DNA of 64,000 bases from Phascolomyces articulosus. Taxonomy: Eukaryota > Mucoromycota > Mucoromycetes > Mucorales > Lichtheimiaceae. Positions 37,942 through 50,300 of this stretch are shown here, piece after piece; position 1 is the stretch's first letter, and every line of letters starts with the position of its first letter. The notes beneath the pieces were generated by a model that saw nothing but the letters and a program-made list of their open reading frames with translations, had not been told where the DNA came from and ran no database searches. The position numbers and the translations under genes were made by a program. The DNA is taken from NCBI GenBank assembly GCA_025677815.1, contig JAIXMP010000005.1:496001-560000 (forward strand), given 5' to 3'.

Positions 37942-39497
37942 GATCAACGCTATACTGGATTTCGATTAATATTGATGGCAAATTCTAATTCCTCGTAGAA
38001 GATTTTGAACGCGACATCCGATTTCATAAGGTTCAGTTATTCAATTGGAATTGCTTTGTAATTTGTGATATTATAAATCCTACAAATGGATATGTGTTAA
38101 TACAATAAAGGGTACCACGTACTACGTCAATGAGACGTGAAAACTTACTAACAAACTTTTTTTCCGCAAGATTAGTAATATTTGATTTCAACAATATCAA
38201 TTTACTCATCTAACTGCTGCCCCTGTTTTTCGCTTAAACTAAATGACGATTGAAGCACTAATAGTCATAGCTGCTTCATTCAGCTATTATTAACTTCTCT
38301 TTTACACTAGAAATTATGGTAATGATATATCTAATAAATAAAATAAAGTATATAGAGCGGGGTCACCTGAGTGTAATATGAATGCAATCTCACATGTACT
38401 CGCGTCTGTATCACAAATAAAAACAAAGTTGCATTATGACTTGTTCTATCAAACTTTTGTATGAGGTATTATTTACCAATAGAAATCCTTCTAGTTATAA
38501 TAGGATATGGTATTTTATATGGCGGTGCCTTCAAGAAGATACTCAAACCTTTGTTGATTTGAGTCATAGTATTCGGAAAGATATTATCATAATAGAAGTA
38601 CCAATGTTTCTATTTTTTCACGGGTACATATGGTTCAGAATTTCTGATCGATGCCATATTATAATAGGCATGTTTCAAGATGCCGTTTAGTAGATGCGAT
38701 TGAGTTATTATTAAATATATTCTTATATGTAAAAAAATGATCCAGTTTATAATACATATTTAAAATTGTACATTGGTTATATAGTAAAATGTCTTTTGAT
38801 GTTTGCTAGACTCTATACTTTTATGAATGTTGTTTTTACTCTTCGGCATATTAAAAGAACTAATGTTCTATTTAATTGTAAAACATCAATACAGGTTGAA
38901 ATAATAAATTTTCAAAAGTTTTAATAAAACTAAAAGAGAAACAAGCTTTTTTCTTGGTGTGCATAAATGCATTGTCCTGTTACATAGTTACAATTAGATT
39001 TATGTAGCCCTGACTTGAAATGATACAATAAATGGCTGGCGTTATTAAAGTACTACAGAAAACCTGGTATTAACTAGTCAAATTGTTTACAAATAAACAC
39101 TTTTCTTATTCAATTAAAATTGTTCAATGACACCCTTCTTTCCGAATGACATGGTTACGAATACTTTAGGGTTTGTAAAACGAGGGAATCAATTTTTACG
39201 ACTAGGAACAATTTTCCGCATAGTTTAGCAATATTTGTTAGATCCAAAAATTCCAGTGAAGTGAGGAGAGAGCTTTTTGCGCAAGGTTGTAATTTTATTG
39301 GGCGATCATCAGCAGTCTCGGCCACTCCGAACTTTATCTCGCTTTAAACTTTCCTTGATGAAACTACAGCAACAAAAAGGTTTGTTTTACTCCTTCTTTC
39401 CATCTAATATATTTTTCTACCGTTACTCCTCCGCCCCCCCTCACTCTTTTATTTTATTTTCTACAACGGTTCACCAACCCATTGTACGATTATTATC
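37942..39497. other. AT-rich upstream region of the reductase gene
   Basis: No credible gene. The right end holds the reductase promoter with a CuRE-like site and C/T-rich sequence near 39396-39480. Confidence 0.6.
39276..39283 (+). promoter_or_regulatory. Copper-response-element-like site, TTTGCGCA
   Basis: It lies about 215 bp upstream of the reductase ATG and matches the yeast Mac1 element TTTGC(T/G)C(A/G). An eight-base match in AT-rich DNA is weak alone. A related TTTGCTCC occurs upstream of the CTR gene 5.7 kb away. Confidence 0.3.
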
Positions 39498-41234
39498 ATG
39501 GATCACGATCACGGAAGCGATGAACGTACACCATGGAATATCAATATACCTTATGCTGGTATTTTGGCAGGCGTTATTGCAGGGTTAATTGTGTTACTGA
39601 CAATCCGGCATATTTTTTATACCTGGGCGAAATCCCGTAACAGCAAATTCATGAAAGTATATAATTGTTGGGAACGGTATATTGTCAACAAATCTAGTTA
39701 TACACTTACTGGTATTCGTGGCCGACCTTTATTGCCACCTATTGGAGCCATTCTTATTGTGATTGTATTGTTGTCAACGATTTTACCATTATTACTTGTT
39801 CAAGTGGACCTTGCCGTTAACTCCAATCGTGCCGGTTTTCTTGCCATTGCGACGGTTCCATTTTTATTGGCATCAACGGGAAAACACTCTGCGTTTGCAC
39901 TTCTTACCGGTATTTCACCTGTGAAACTCAATTTTTTACACCGATTATTGGCAACAGCAATTGTGGTACTGGCAACAATCCATATGGCGATGATGCTTAA
40001 GTCATGGTCTAGATTCCCTGCCTTTATGCAAAGCAAATTGGAAACAACCAAGGTACAATATGGTCTAGCAGGTTATGGTTGTTTATGTGTCGTCTTTCTC
40101 GGAAGTCTATACCCCATCAGACGATTTTGTTATGAAGCATTTTTGGTGACCCATTTGATTGGTTTTGGATTTTTGGGCGCCATCGCCAAACATACCCCTT
40201 ATGCCATGCGGTATTTCTTTGCTGGATTTGTTTGTTATGCATTAAATGCATTTGCCGGATGGATCGTCAAGTCACGTATTGCTCAAGCTCGATTCGATAT
40301 TTTACCCAACCAATGTACAAAGATCTCATTACGTCTCTCAAGTCCTTTGGTACATCGTCCTGGACAACATATTTATATCAACTTGCCAGCACTCTCATAT
40401 TTTGAATGGCATCCTTTTACAATCACCAATACGCGTAGAGATGCAGCTGGTGTGTGCGACATGATTGAGGTCCATGCATGTGTTCGAGGAAATTTCACAA
40501 AAAAACTATATGAACGAGCCCAAGACGGTCAAAAATGGACTGCATTTATTAGTGGTCCCTGTGGCAATGGATCCCTGGATCTTGAACCCACAACAATGCT
40601 ATCGTCACACGAATCCATCTTATTGATGGGTGGAGGTGCTGGTGTCACTTTCCCTATTCGCTTATTACGCGAATTGGCTTTCCATTTGATGGAATACGAT
40701 TTACCACTCAATTATATTACTCGAGATATTCATTTCTGCTGGTCTGTTCGAAATGCTGGTCAACTCGTTTGGTTTAGACAAGAATTGGAACATTTATTGG
40801 CTCTCTTTGATAATGCGAGACGATCTGATAGTCGCAAACCACGTCTCACAGTCACCCTTTTTATTACTGGATCAGACGCAGATGCAATTAATGAAAAAAT
40901 TGAAGATGACGATCAACATCAAAATGAAGGCAATGTCATGTTAAGGGCAACAGCGGATGAACTATCAAAACCTGCTTTGTGTGCCAATACTCGTATTGAT
41001 GCTCATAGGTTACTCAAGAATCTTGGTGGTCGAACGCCTGGTGTATTTGGTAAGATTATAAACTGTCACTCAAGTCCTTTGCTTCCAGAACATTAAATAA
41101 GCTGATATACATTAATTTCTTTTTATATAGCTTGTGGACCCCCTGGTTTCAATGCTCATGTCAAGAATGCAGTAGCTCGTCATACATCTATTGGTTCCAG
41201 TCCTCATTTACATTGTGAAGAATTTGAGTATTAA
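39498..41234 (+). CDS. Ferric/cupric reductase, FRE/NOX-type transmembrane flavocytochrome (2 exons, ~551 aa)
   Basis: Exons 39498-41049 and 41131-41234. It reduces Fe(III)/Cu(II) at the cell surface with electrons passed from NADPH via FAD and two hemes. Four heme-ligand histidines are visible as H148/H162 (LHRLLATA.. TIHMAMML) and H219/H232 (VTHLIGFG.. AKHTPY), in separate membrane helices. The FAD site is the HPFT motif at 305-308 (WHPFTITNTR). NADPH-binding elements are GPCGNGS, LLMGGGAGVTFPIRLL and the C-terminal ACGPPGFN, which only forms after splicing. There is no N-terminal secretory sequence beyond the first membrane segment, and the short His-containing N-terminus (MDHDHGSDE) may bind metal. 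The aminotransferase and a CTR copper transporter follow on the opposite strand, suggesting a metal-acquisition neighbourhood. Confidence 0.93.
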
Positions 41235-41651
41235 GTCAATTATAAATATATACATATATCCAACATCATTTATTCATCTACCCTACTACTTTTAACTATT
41301 TTGTAAATTTTACATTCCATAATTGTACTTCTTTTGCTATCTCTATAGCTATTGTTTTTTTTTTTCTTATTCATTTTTTTGACTGTACTTTTACCAAAAA
41401 TCATTGTAGTCCAATTTTTTTTACATATAAATATAAATATAAACATATTTCATTACTTACAAAAACAATTGAACACCTGCTAAAACTGTCAATTAAAAAA
41501 ATTAATACATAATAATACTAAACATGTACTATGTCTAAATAAAATAAAATAAAATGCGTTATGAAATGAATGAGAAGAGTGCCATCAAGACACTATGAGA
41601 AAAAAAAAGGAGGGGAATATAAGTTATAAGGCTTTTTTTGTAGAAAAAAAA
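41235..41651. other. Convergent 3' flanks of reductase and aminotransferase
   Basis: A 417-bp AT-rich spacer with TATA-type runs near 41245-41262 and an AATAAAATAAAATAAAA tract near 41538-41554, which may serve polyadenylation on the plus strand. No gene. Confidence 0.65.
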
Positions 41652-43506
41652 TTAATTGGCAGTATTGGCTTCAGCTTCTTCACGGATAACAGAAGCAAGA
41701 CGACGTAAAGCTTCATCCATTTGATCAGTTTCAATGCAACTGTAAGATACACGAACACAAGGAGTGTCGTTATGAAGGGGCATAAAGGCCTAAAAAAATA
41801 ATTATGATATATGGTTAACCATTTATGCTAAGAAAATGAACAATTCATGTAAAAATTACATACCACACCAGGAACAGCCAAAACGAACTTCTTGACGGCC
41901 TTTTGCAAAATCAATTCGTTGGAATCAGTAATACCACCCAACAATTGAAGCCAAACAAACATACCAGAGTCAGGTACAACCCATTCGGCCAAACCCTTCA
42001 AGTGACGATCCAAGCATTCGACAAAGACATCACGTCTTTCACGATAGAATTTGGCAACACCTTCAACATGTTTGAAGAAACCATCATGACCCCATTGAGC
42101 AAGTAGACCATAAGCCATCAATTGAGGTACACCAGCAGGTTGCAAGTTCGTTACCTATATAAAAATAAAATATTGAAATATAATTCGTTAGATTTATCTT
42201 TTACCCGGAACTATAAAAAAAATAGAAAAAAATATGAATTTGTTTCATTTACCATGGTGTGCATATTCATACGCTCAATCAAGACCTTAGGACCAGAAAC
42301 CCAACCAATACGGATACCAGAGGACAAGATCTTACTCATACTATCCATACGCAAAACACGACCATCCACATCCATGGAGAAATAGGAGGGAGTACGTGGG
42401 CTGTTGAATTGAAGATAGTAGTATGGATCATCTTCAATGATAAGAATATCATGCTTTTGACAAACTTCATAAGTTCTCTTCTTGCGTTCCAAAGTGGAGC
42501 TGACACCTGTAGGGTTACCACCAACAGGAACGGTATAAAGGACCTGAGGGCGGGGTTGATCCTTCTTACCAGTAGGGTTAGATTCAGGCCAGTTGGTCAA
42601 GATCTTATCAAGTGCTTCAGGATCGATACCCTTAGCGTCAGTACCAACAGGAACCAAATCAATAGGTTGAGTTTCAAGGAAAGACAAAGCACCAGTATAA
42701 GTAGGCTCCTCAACAAGCAATGCTGTACCGGGTTCAGCAAACATTTCCAATGCCTAAAATGTTGTCAGATTTGTCAGCACACGATCCATTGTAAAAAAAA
42801 AAAAAAAAAAAAAAGTATGGAGTGGACAAGGAAAAAACCTTACCTTGGTCAAGAGATCTTGAGAACCAGGACCAATGGTCAAATCGAATTCCTTACAAGG
42901 AGGAGCATGTTCCTTGATCTGAAGTTCACGCAACCATTGATTCAAATGAGGCAAGCCAGACTATTTTCATAAAAAAAAAAGTAGTACAGCGTGAGAAAAA
43001 AATTATAAGTAACTGAGTATCTAAGCAAAGCCATTGTTTTTTCTTCATAAGGAAAAAACCGAAGATGCTTTAAAGTAGATGCTTACAGTAAGGTCATACG
43101 ACAAACTACGCTTAAACAAGTCATCATCAAAAGTGATCGTCTCGCCAGATTTAAGTGTCACGGACATGCTTGCATAGGGAAAGGTTTCGGGATTGGGTTG
43201 ACCAGCACCCAAGGAAAGCTAAAAAAAAAAAAAAAAGAGAATTAAATTATCAATATCAGTATTATATAACCCCGTATTTTTTATATAAAAATATTTATGA
43301 AATGAAATGATTTATTTACCATTTCCTTGTTGTTCATATAAGGCATTAAGGCGCGAACTAGTAGTTAAAAAAAGAATACGATAAGATTAGTCATCATCCA
43401 TTAGAATAAGGAAATCAACGACTATAGTGTAATGACAGTAAATGCACTTACTAGCTGAAGGATTGCGTGCCTTGCTACGAGTGCTCAAGAATTTTTGATA
43501 GTCCAT
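41652..43506 (-). CDS. PLP-dependent class I/II aminotransferase, aromatic/2-aminoadipate type (7 exons, ~423 aa)
   Basis: Exons on the minus strand: 43506-43452, 43357-43320, 43218-43087, 42960-42844, 42753-42253, 42154-41864, 41789-41652. The fold-type I signatures are complete: LGAGQPNPETFPY near the N-terminus, IGPGSQDLLTKALEMF, PVGGNPTGVSST, ILIIEDDPYYYLQF, and the PLP Schiff-base lysine K255 in SMSKILSSGIRIGW. The layout fits the Aro8/AADAT (kynurenine and 2-aminoadipate aminotransferase) branch, which works in aromatic amino acid, kynurenine or lysine metabolism. Substrate choice within that branch is inferred. No targeting presequence is evident from MDYQKFLSTRSKARN, though its basic residues would allow one. 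It is convergent with the reductase gene. Confidence 0.93.
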
Positions 43507-44131
43507 GGTAACTGTTGCCTGAATTGAAAAAGGGAAAAAAGAGGAAGTAGAAGAAAAAAAAGAAGAAAGCCTACGGAAAAAAGAAGTGTATCAGGCTAAA
43601 GCATTTTATAGGTTTCGTTTGGTTTTGTGTTTTGATCTCAGCATGACTTATTATAATTATCAAGATCTTCTCAATTCTACTCCGGAGCTCGGAGGAGGAT
43701 CGTTTAACAATGAGAGAACAAAAAGATTGGATCGCATGGATATATGACATAGATTTACGTATGCATTAAATAACCAAAGGAATGAAATTTCGCACGGGGG
43801 GAATCACATATATACAAGTACTTATCTCTCTTTTGAGAAAGTGACTCATATGGCAGTCCCACAACAAATCCAAATTATTTCAAAAGGGGAACAAATTGTT
43901 TGGCATGTTTTATGTGTAACATTGCATATTGTGGCATATCTTATTTAATGATGTCAAAGAAAATGTGTTGCTGCTGATATATATAATAGTAAATAATAAA
44001 AATAATAAAGTACAGATATTTTTTTTGGGATATATATATGATTAGATAGAGAACAGAAGAGGAGGGGTAGGTATTATGTACAACATTGAAAAAAAGTCAG
44101 ATAAGAAAGATGGAGAACGTTTGTTTTTTTT
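43507..44131. other. Spacer between aminotransferase promoter and CTR 3' end
   Basis: AT-rich with purine tracts near 43540-43580 and TATATA runs near 43977 and 44030. No gene-like frame. Confidence 0.65.
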
Positions 44132-44855
44132 TTAGTGATCATGTCCATCGCTAGCTCCAAAACCACCCAAGGATCGGAATCGGCCAAATATCATTTCACC
44201 AATGAAAATACCGACACAGATGACAAGGAAATATCCGCCATTACCAGTCATAACAACCATCATAAGTAAATAACTAACAAAAGAACCCAAAGCTGTCAAG
44301 AAACTACGGATAGTATCAATTGGCCAAATGAAAGGTGGAACGCGTGGTAATCTGTGACCTTCAGGGTATGTATTATAATTCCATGGATTATTGGATGATG
44401 TTGAGGGTGATGATGACGCATTTTGAAGATCGCCGTCATTTTTCTATATAATTCCAGAAAAAAAAATATTGTCAGTAATTCTTCTTAATTGAGAGTAATC
44501 GATGCATGGATCACTCTTTTGGTAATACAAGGTCTTCATTAGGGTTTTCATTGTTCTATTATACCTGGCCAATACTTGTTGTCGATGTGGCAAATAAACC
44601 AGCAATTCTTGGTGGTGGAGTGATTCCACTGTCACTCATGCCATTTAAACGTTGATATCGAATTGTTGCCCAAGATACAAAATAAGCTTCAATAGCAAAA
44701 ATGCTACGTGATAAAATTGAAATAAAAAGTAATCCAAAGCATGTACCGATATAAGCGGGTTCAGATTTTGGCAACCAAGCATCTAACCATATAGCATCAC
44801 CAGAGGATGACCAGTGGAAAGTACCCATACTCATACCCATCATGCTATGATCCAT
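44132..44855 (-). CDS. CTR-family high-affinity copper transporter (2 exons, ~200 aa)
   Basis: Exons on the minus strand: 44855-44565 and 44443-44132. It imports Cu(I) across a membrane as a trimer. The Met-rich N-terminus MDHSMMGMSM is the usual Cu-capture element. The first hydrophobic helix is about aa 34-60 (YIGTCFGLLFISILSRSIFA). The C-terminal half carries the second and third helices with the family signatures MMVVM (MxxxM) and GIFIG (GxxxG) in GGYFLVICVGIFIGEM. It ends in DGHDH, fitting the metal-binding tail. Length is typical. It probably sits in the plasma membrane, where the reductase at 39.5 kb would supply Cu(I). A vacuolar Ctr2-like role is the alternative. Confidence 0.92.
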
Positions 44856-47382
44856 TGTGTATTATTTTTGATGTATGTATAAAAATGTTATGCAGAATGT
44901 TAAGGGTAAGAAGAAGAAAAGAAGTTAGACAAAGAAAAAAGTATGCAACTCCTTTTCCCTCCTTCAAAACCCACCTTTTAAATATTATTTAAGCTTTTTA
45001 AGTTAAATTTAAATCCAGAGGTATTGATTGGAGGAGCAAAAATCTCGCATTGTTTCGGGGTCCTTCGTGTAACTAGATAATAAACAGGTTCCGTCATTTG
45101 ATGATTGTACTGTAAAAATGAACTTATCTCCTTTAAACTGATCCATAAATCTCTCATTCCCTTCTCTCCGATCAATAACATTGATTACAAAGATCCTGCA
45201 GAAAAAGGTTACATTTATTTATTCTCGGAGGGTTACGGTTTATATTTCTCATCAGATCATTCGATATTCTTTGTAATAGGATCATTCCTGTGTCCTATAT
45301 TTACTATCATCATCGTACTTATTTTATATCACTAGGTATTTCGTATATATTGGAAAGAAGACAATCGAATAACTGCATGCTTCTTAACAAAGAATATCAT
45401 ATGATGAAACCACCGTATAACAGTGCTGCTATTTATAAACAAACAAATAGCAAAAACATTAATGTACATCCACGCACGTTCGCGCTATGAGGTACTTCTA
45501 GTAACAGATGTAGATTGTTAATGTAAGTCAATCATCACATTAGAAAACTAATAAACGCGTCTCTAAAATGATGAAACATACATTATGGCGTCAGTAACCA
45601 ATACATTGGCATTCATGGCCTATATATAGATCGTTTTTCTTCAATGATACAAACATGAGGAGGAATATATGTTACTAAGAAAAAGAGGAGTTACTGGCTT
45701 TCTTAATGTTGGTTAGTTTAAACAATCTGAGCAAACAAATAATAGATTTTCAGAGAACTACAAGAAACCTTCCTGGAATGAGTCAACTTTGTTCCCGTGT
45801 AGGAACATAAAGGGAGTCAAAGAGAAAAATGATCAATCTTCTATTTTTAACAGATGAATCCTTACTGCCACCAGGGTATTATTATATATTTATCCCTGTC
45901 TTCTTATTTTGCTTATAGCTGTATAAAAAACCCCTTATGTTACCCACTTTTGATTTGAATGTCTCTGCAACGTGATTATAGATGATCACTAACTGTGCAT
46001 ATTCGATATAATACATACCAGGAAAGAAAGGAGTTATTAGCCGTTTGTTCATTTTTAAAATATGCCAAATATTATTTTCCTTCTTGACACTGCTCCTTAT
46101 CAGAACGTTGGTTTGACAGCTTTTTTTTCATAGTGGCAATTAAGCGTATTTATCATAAGTTGAGTGCTAAAATAAAATAATATACGCAAATATGCTATAG
46201 CTTGTGATCCATCCTTTGCTATATCATTCTATCTAATAAAAGCACAATGGAGGCAGTATCGAGAATGTTGAAATGTACATAGTCTTCATAATAGACGTGA
46301 AAGAAAAAAATCTTAGTGAGACTTTATATTGATATAACATAATTCATACATGTTGCGTATACAAAGCATAGAAGAATAAATGAAAAGTACTCCTTTATAT
46401 GTAAGTTATGTATGATTTGCAAACAAGTGGAAGAATAATACTCTCTATATCACGAGCAAATATTTTTTAAATGAGTGAAAACCATTTTCAGTTGTTAACA
46501 GTAGTTGTTATGGTAGCAAATTAATTAAGACAAATACTGGATGGGAAAATATTTTGCAGTCATGCGCGCATTGACCATACACCATTATGCAACAAACACA
46601 GAAATAAGCTTTAAAAAAGTGCTTCTTTTTATTATACTTTGATTGGTCTTCGCAACCTGTCTCAGTTAAATAAAACGAGGACCTAACACCATGTATAGTC
46701 AAGAATATCATCAGTACTTATAACATTAGTTATGTAAATTATATAATAACTAAATCATAATAATAATTCAACTGTTCGTCGTATATTCCAATACTTGGAA
46801 ATCATTCCTTGGAAATCACCTTTTCATTCAGTAATAATAACAATCAATATTTTTCCTTTTTTGGTTTCGAGGTCATTCGGGATATGTTGATTAGGAACTG
46901 TCAGTGTATATTCTGTTTATTGTGGAAAATTGTGATTACGACTAGGTATAACATGTAAAGTGATGATAAATGGTACAAGATCGGAGGAGGTGCACAGTAT
47001 AAGGATGATGATAGTTGCAAAATGATTGAAATCATTAATTTTTTGACATGAATAATGACACTAAACTAATAAATCACTGAAATAGATAAAGCCAAGTGCT
47101 AATTAAAATTAAGGATTGATATAAGAAAAAGCAAAAGAAGTTTATAAAGTGGCATTTATTATCATGAAGACAGAGCCAAGACCGGAAATGCCATTTCCGA
47201 AAACAAAGTTCTCGTGACACAATGCTTTAGCCAATGGCAACCATGGTCCCCTTTTTTTTCCACACAACACAGTTGTTTCGAAACAAGGTGTGTCCAGTTA
47301 TTAAACTCTCTTTTTACTCAGCCTTTTTTTCTTTTTCGTCATTGCTCTTTTCTTATTCAACAACTATTTCTAAACACTCATA
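44856..47382. other. Gene-poor spacer: CTR and IML2 promoters
   Basis: A 2.5-kb AT-rich stretch between divergent genes. Minus-strand 45181-44978 reads VYYLVTRRTPKQCEIFAPP but has no splice context. No convincing gene. Near the right end (47280-47370) C/T-rich sequence precedes the IML2 start. Confidence 0.6.
45033..45040 (-). promoter_or_regulatory. Copper-response-element-like site upstream of CTR (TTTGCTCC on minus strand)
   Basis: It lies about 180 bp upstream of the CTR start. Seven of eight bases fit the Mac1-type element TTTGC(T/G)C(A/G). It is preceded on the same strand by TT, as is the reductase site. Weak by itself; listed because the paired reductase promoter has a similar site. 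Confidence 0.25.
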
Positions 47383-50300
47383 ATGACAGCTGAAACAATA
47401 GCTAATGAGGAGGATTTCTTGGAACAAAAGTTACAAGCAACTGATCTCATAAATGGGGACAATGAAGAAGTAGTTTCTCCCGCTACTTTATTGTCGTCAA
47501 GTTCTCCTTCTTCTGAACAACAAACAGACCACGAGGAGGACCATGAACATAAGACTATTACTACTAGTACTACAGCAACAGGTATTTTCATAGTATATTT
47601 CATAACGCGCTCGCGTGTTCCGAGTTATTTTTTTTTATTTTTTGCGGACGTGGGTTTGACATGTTTTACATTTATAAAAAAAAAAGAAATTGATATAGAA
47701 AAAACCCCCGAGGAAAATAATTATCAAGAAAAAGAGGAACAAAAAGAAGAAGGAGAAGGAGGCGCGGCTGTAGCAGCAGCAGTGGCAGCAGCAGTGGCAA
47801 GTGCAGGACTTGGTTCTACCACATCATCCCCAGCCAAACATCGACCTTTACCGATTCAAACAGGCAAAATTACAGATGAAGAACCTACTATCGAGAAAAA
47901 CACGACAGGTGGGATGGAATCTCCTGGACCAACACCTCCTCCAAAGAATATGGCTGATTACTTGACTCCTCCTACTCCTGGTGTTCTTCCAATGGCAGAT
48001 CCTAATTATCGACGACAACTTGAAGAAGAGGAGGATATGCATGAAGGAGGCTCACAATCAAATACCTTTACACCTATCAATATTGATTTGAAGCAAGTCA
48101 AAGCTAATTTACTCGGTCCTAGAGAGCAAGAATCTGCAGGTAAAAAACAATATTATTCAGTGATAAATTATGTATAAAGAGGTAATAAAAAAAAAGGAAT
48201 AGGAAACAGGAAAATTGATGGTTGGTAATTCTTTAGATGAAACGATGGCACAAGGAATTTCTGCTTTGTTCAATAATAAATTCTCTCATGCCAAGGGTAT
48301 CTTCGAGTCTCACGCTCATGAGTGAGTAACTAACTGTCTTATCAATTGACTATGACTTTTTTTTATCAAATCCATTTCCAGCTAATTTATTTTTTGGGAA
48401 ATTCTTGGTGAATAATGTTGATAGAGACCTGTTACACTCACTTGGATTAGGTTCTATGGCGTTTTTGAAAGGTAAACCATATCTTTTAACCTTATTGTTA
48501 CATGATATTGAATAGAGTTTATTAACATTATTATCGTTCTTTTGATTTATAGCTATTACGGTAAGAGTTATTTCTTTTGGTTATAATGAATAGATTTACT
48601 TTTCTTAGGTACACGAAACACCTAGAAATTTATCGACTTATTTAATTGTATGAATATTTATGTATAAAAGTCGGCCAACCCAAGAGACGCAGACGTTGCT
48701 ATTGCAACATTGACCGAGACATACCAATTTGCTCAAGCACAAATCGAAGCAGCGCAAGCTAAAAAACCATTCAAAGACACTGTATCGCACATGTTTACCA
48801 ATTTGATGGGAAGTAACACGACTGGATTACCCACAAATACAAAGCCATTAAGTCAAGATCAACTTAAACAACAACCTAAATTTATGGCAAATGGAGCATT
48901 ACGTGCACATATTATTAAAGCCGAATGTGGGTTACTTATGAGTATGGTCCATATGTCACAAGAAACAGTCATTGGTTATTTGAAAATGGGATTGAATTTA
49001 CGAAGAGGTATACATATATTTATTTATTTTCCTCTATTACAAAGTTGGAGTATAGGATGATTTTCTAAATGAGAAAAAAATATTTAGCGTATACAAGTTA
49101 CAGTTTGGTGTGGCAAGAATATAAACGTATGGGTCAAGAGTTCAACCAACATATTGATAAGAATACCGTCAGTGCAATTCAATTTGGTATTGGTTCCGTA
49201 CATTTATTATTGTCTTCGTTACCGCCAAAGATTCTCAAAATTGTTTCGGCTTTTGGATGGAATGCTGACAAGCATCTTGGTTTTGCACTTTTGAAATTGT
49301 GTCTTGAAGGCAGATGCATTCGTGCTCCATTGGCATCCATGATGTAAGTTGAATAACAAGACAATTATTTATCGGAAAGGAAAAAAGAGAAGAAGAGGAG
49401 GATAAAACATGATCACTCCTATTCAACAGTATCGTTCGTTTCATTCTTATAGGTTACTATCATATTATGTCATTTTAACATCGCACGCACCTCTTATTTT
49501 AAATCGAGAATTGATGCAACCTGCCGTCGATTGCTTGTTGGATGCGCAAAAAACATACCCAAGTTCAGCCTTCTTTTTATACTTTGCTGGCCGCGTTTCA
49601 CGATTGACACGTAGCATTTCATTATCCACACAATCATTCAACTATACGAGCGAAGTGAGTCGTGGAGAATGGGCCGAAGTATCCATGGGATTATTGGCCA
49701 GTTATGAAATTGCATTCAATTCCGTCATGGAACTCAATTGGGAGGAAGCGGCAGAACAATTAGCAGCCATTGCCCCTTCACATACCAAACCAGCATTTAT
49801 CAAATACTTTTATGGTGCATGCATGGAAATGTTGGGTAATCGAAGCGAAGCAATCCTTGCCTTCGCTGAAGCACCCAAATTGGTGGCAGGTAGTGGATCT
49901 CAAGTAGAACAGTTTATTATTAGTCGTTGTACCTTTTTTGAAAAGAGTGGATATCAGGATTTGGATCTTGTACAGCCTGCATTGGAGATCTTGTTGCTTT
50001 GGAATTTGCTTCCCAATATGAGTGATGCATCTTTGGATATCTGTCTTGCCAAGGTGGATGAAGCGTTAGATAGAATCTATGAACGAGAAAAACAAGAATA
50101 CCAAATTCGAACAGTTGAAATTGCTCCTGGTGTAGCACCTCCCGATTATTTTGATCATCGTGCTACCTTGTTGCTTATCAAGTCTTCCATATTAAATTCA
50201 TTATCGCGGGGTCGTGAAGCAATCCCCCATCTCAACTGGATTTTGGATAACAGTAATCGAATCACAAACGTCAAGTGGGCTGTTCCATTTTCTTACTGGT

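Noticed and set aside
44978..45181. Minus-strand 67-codon ORF in the CTR promoter
   Set aside because: Coding-like in part, but it has no clear gene context, lies in the expected promoter/leader and matches no family.
46508..46711. Minus-strand 67-codon ORF
   Set aside because: Isolated, Cys/Lys-rich chance frame in AT-rich spacer.
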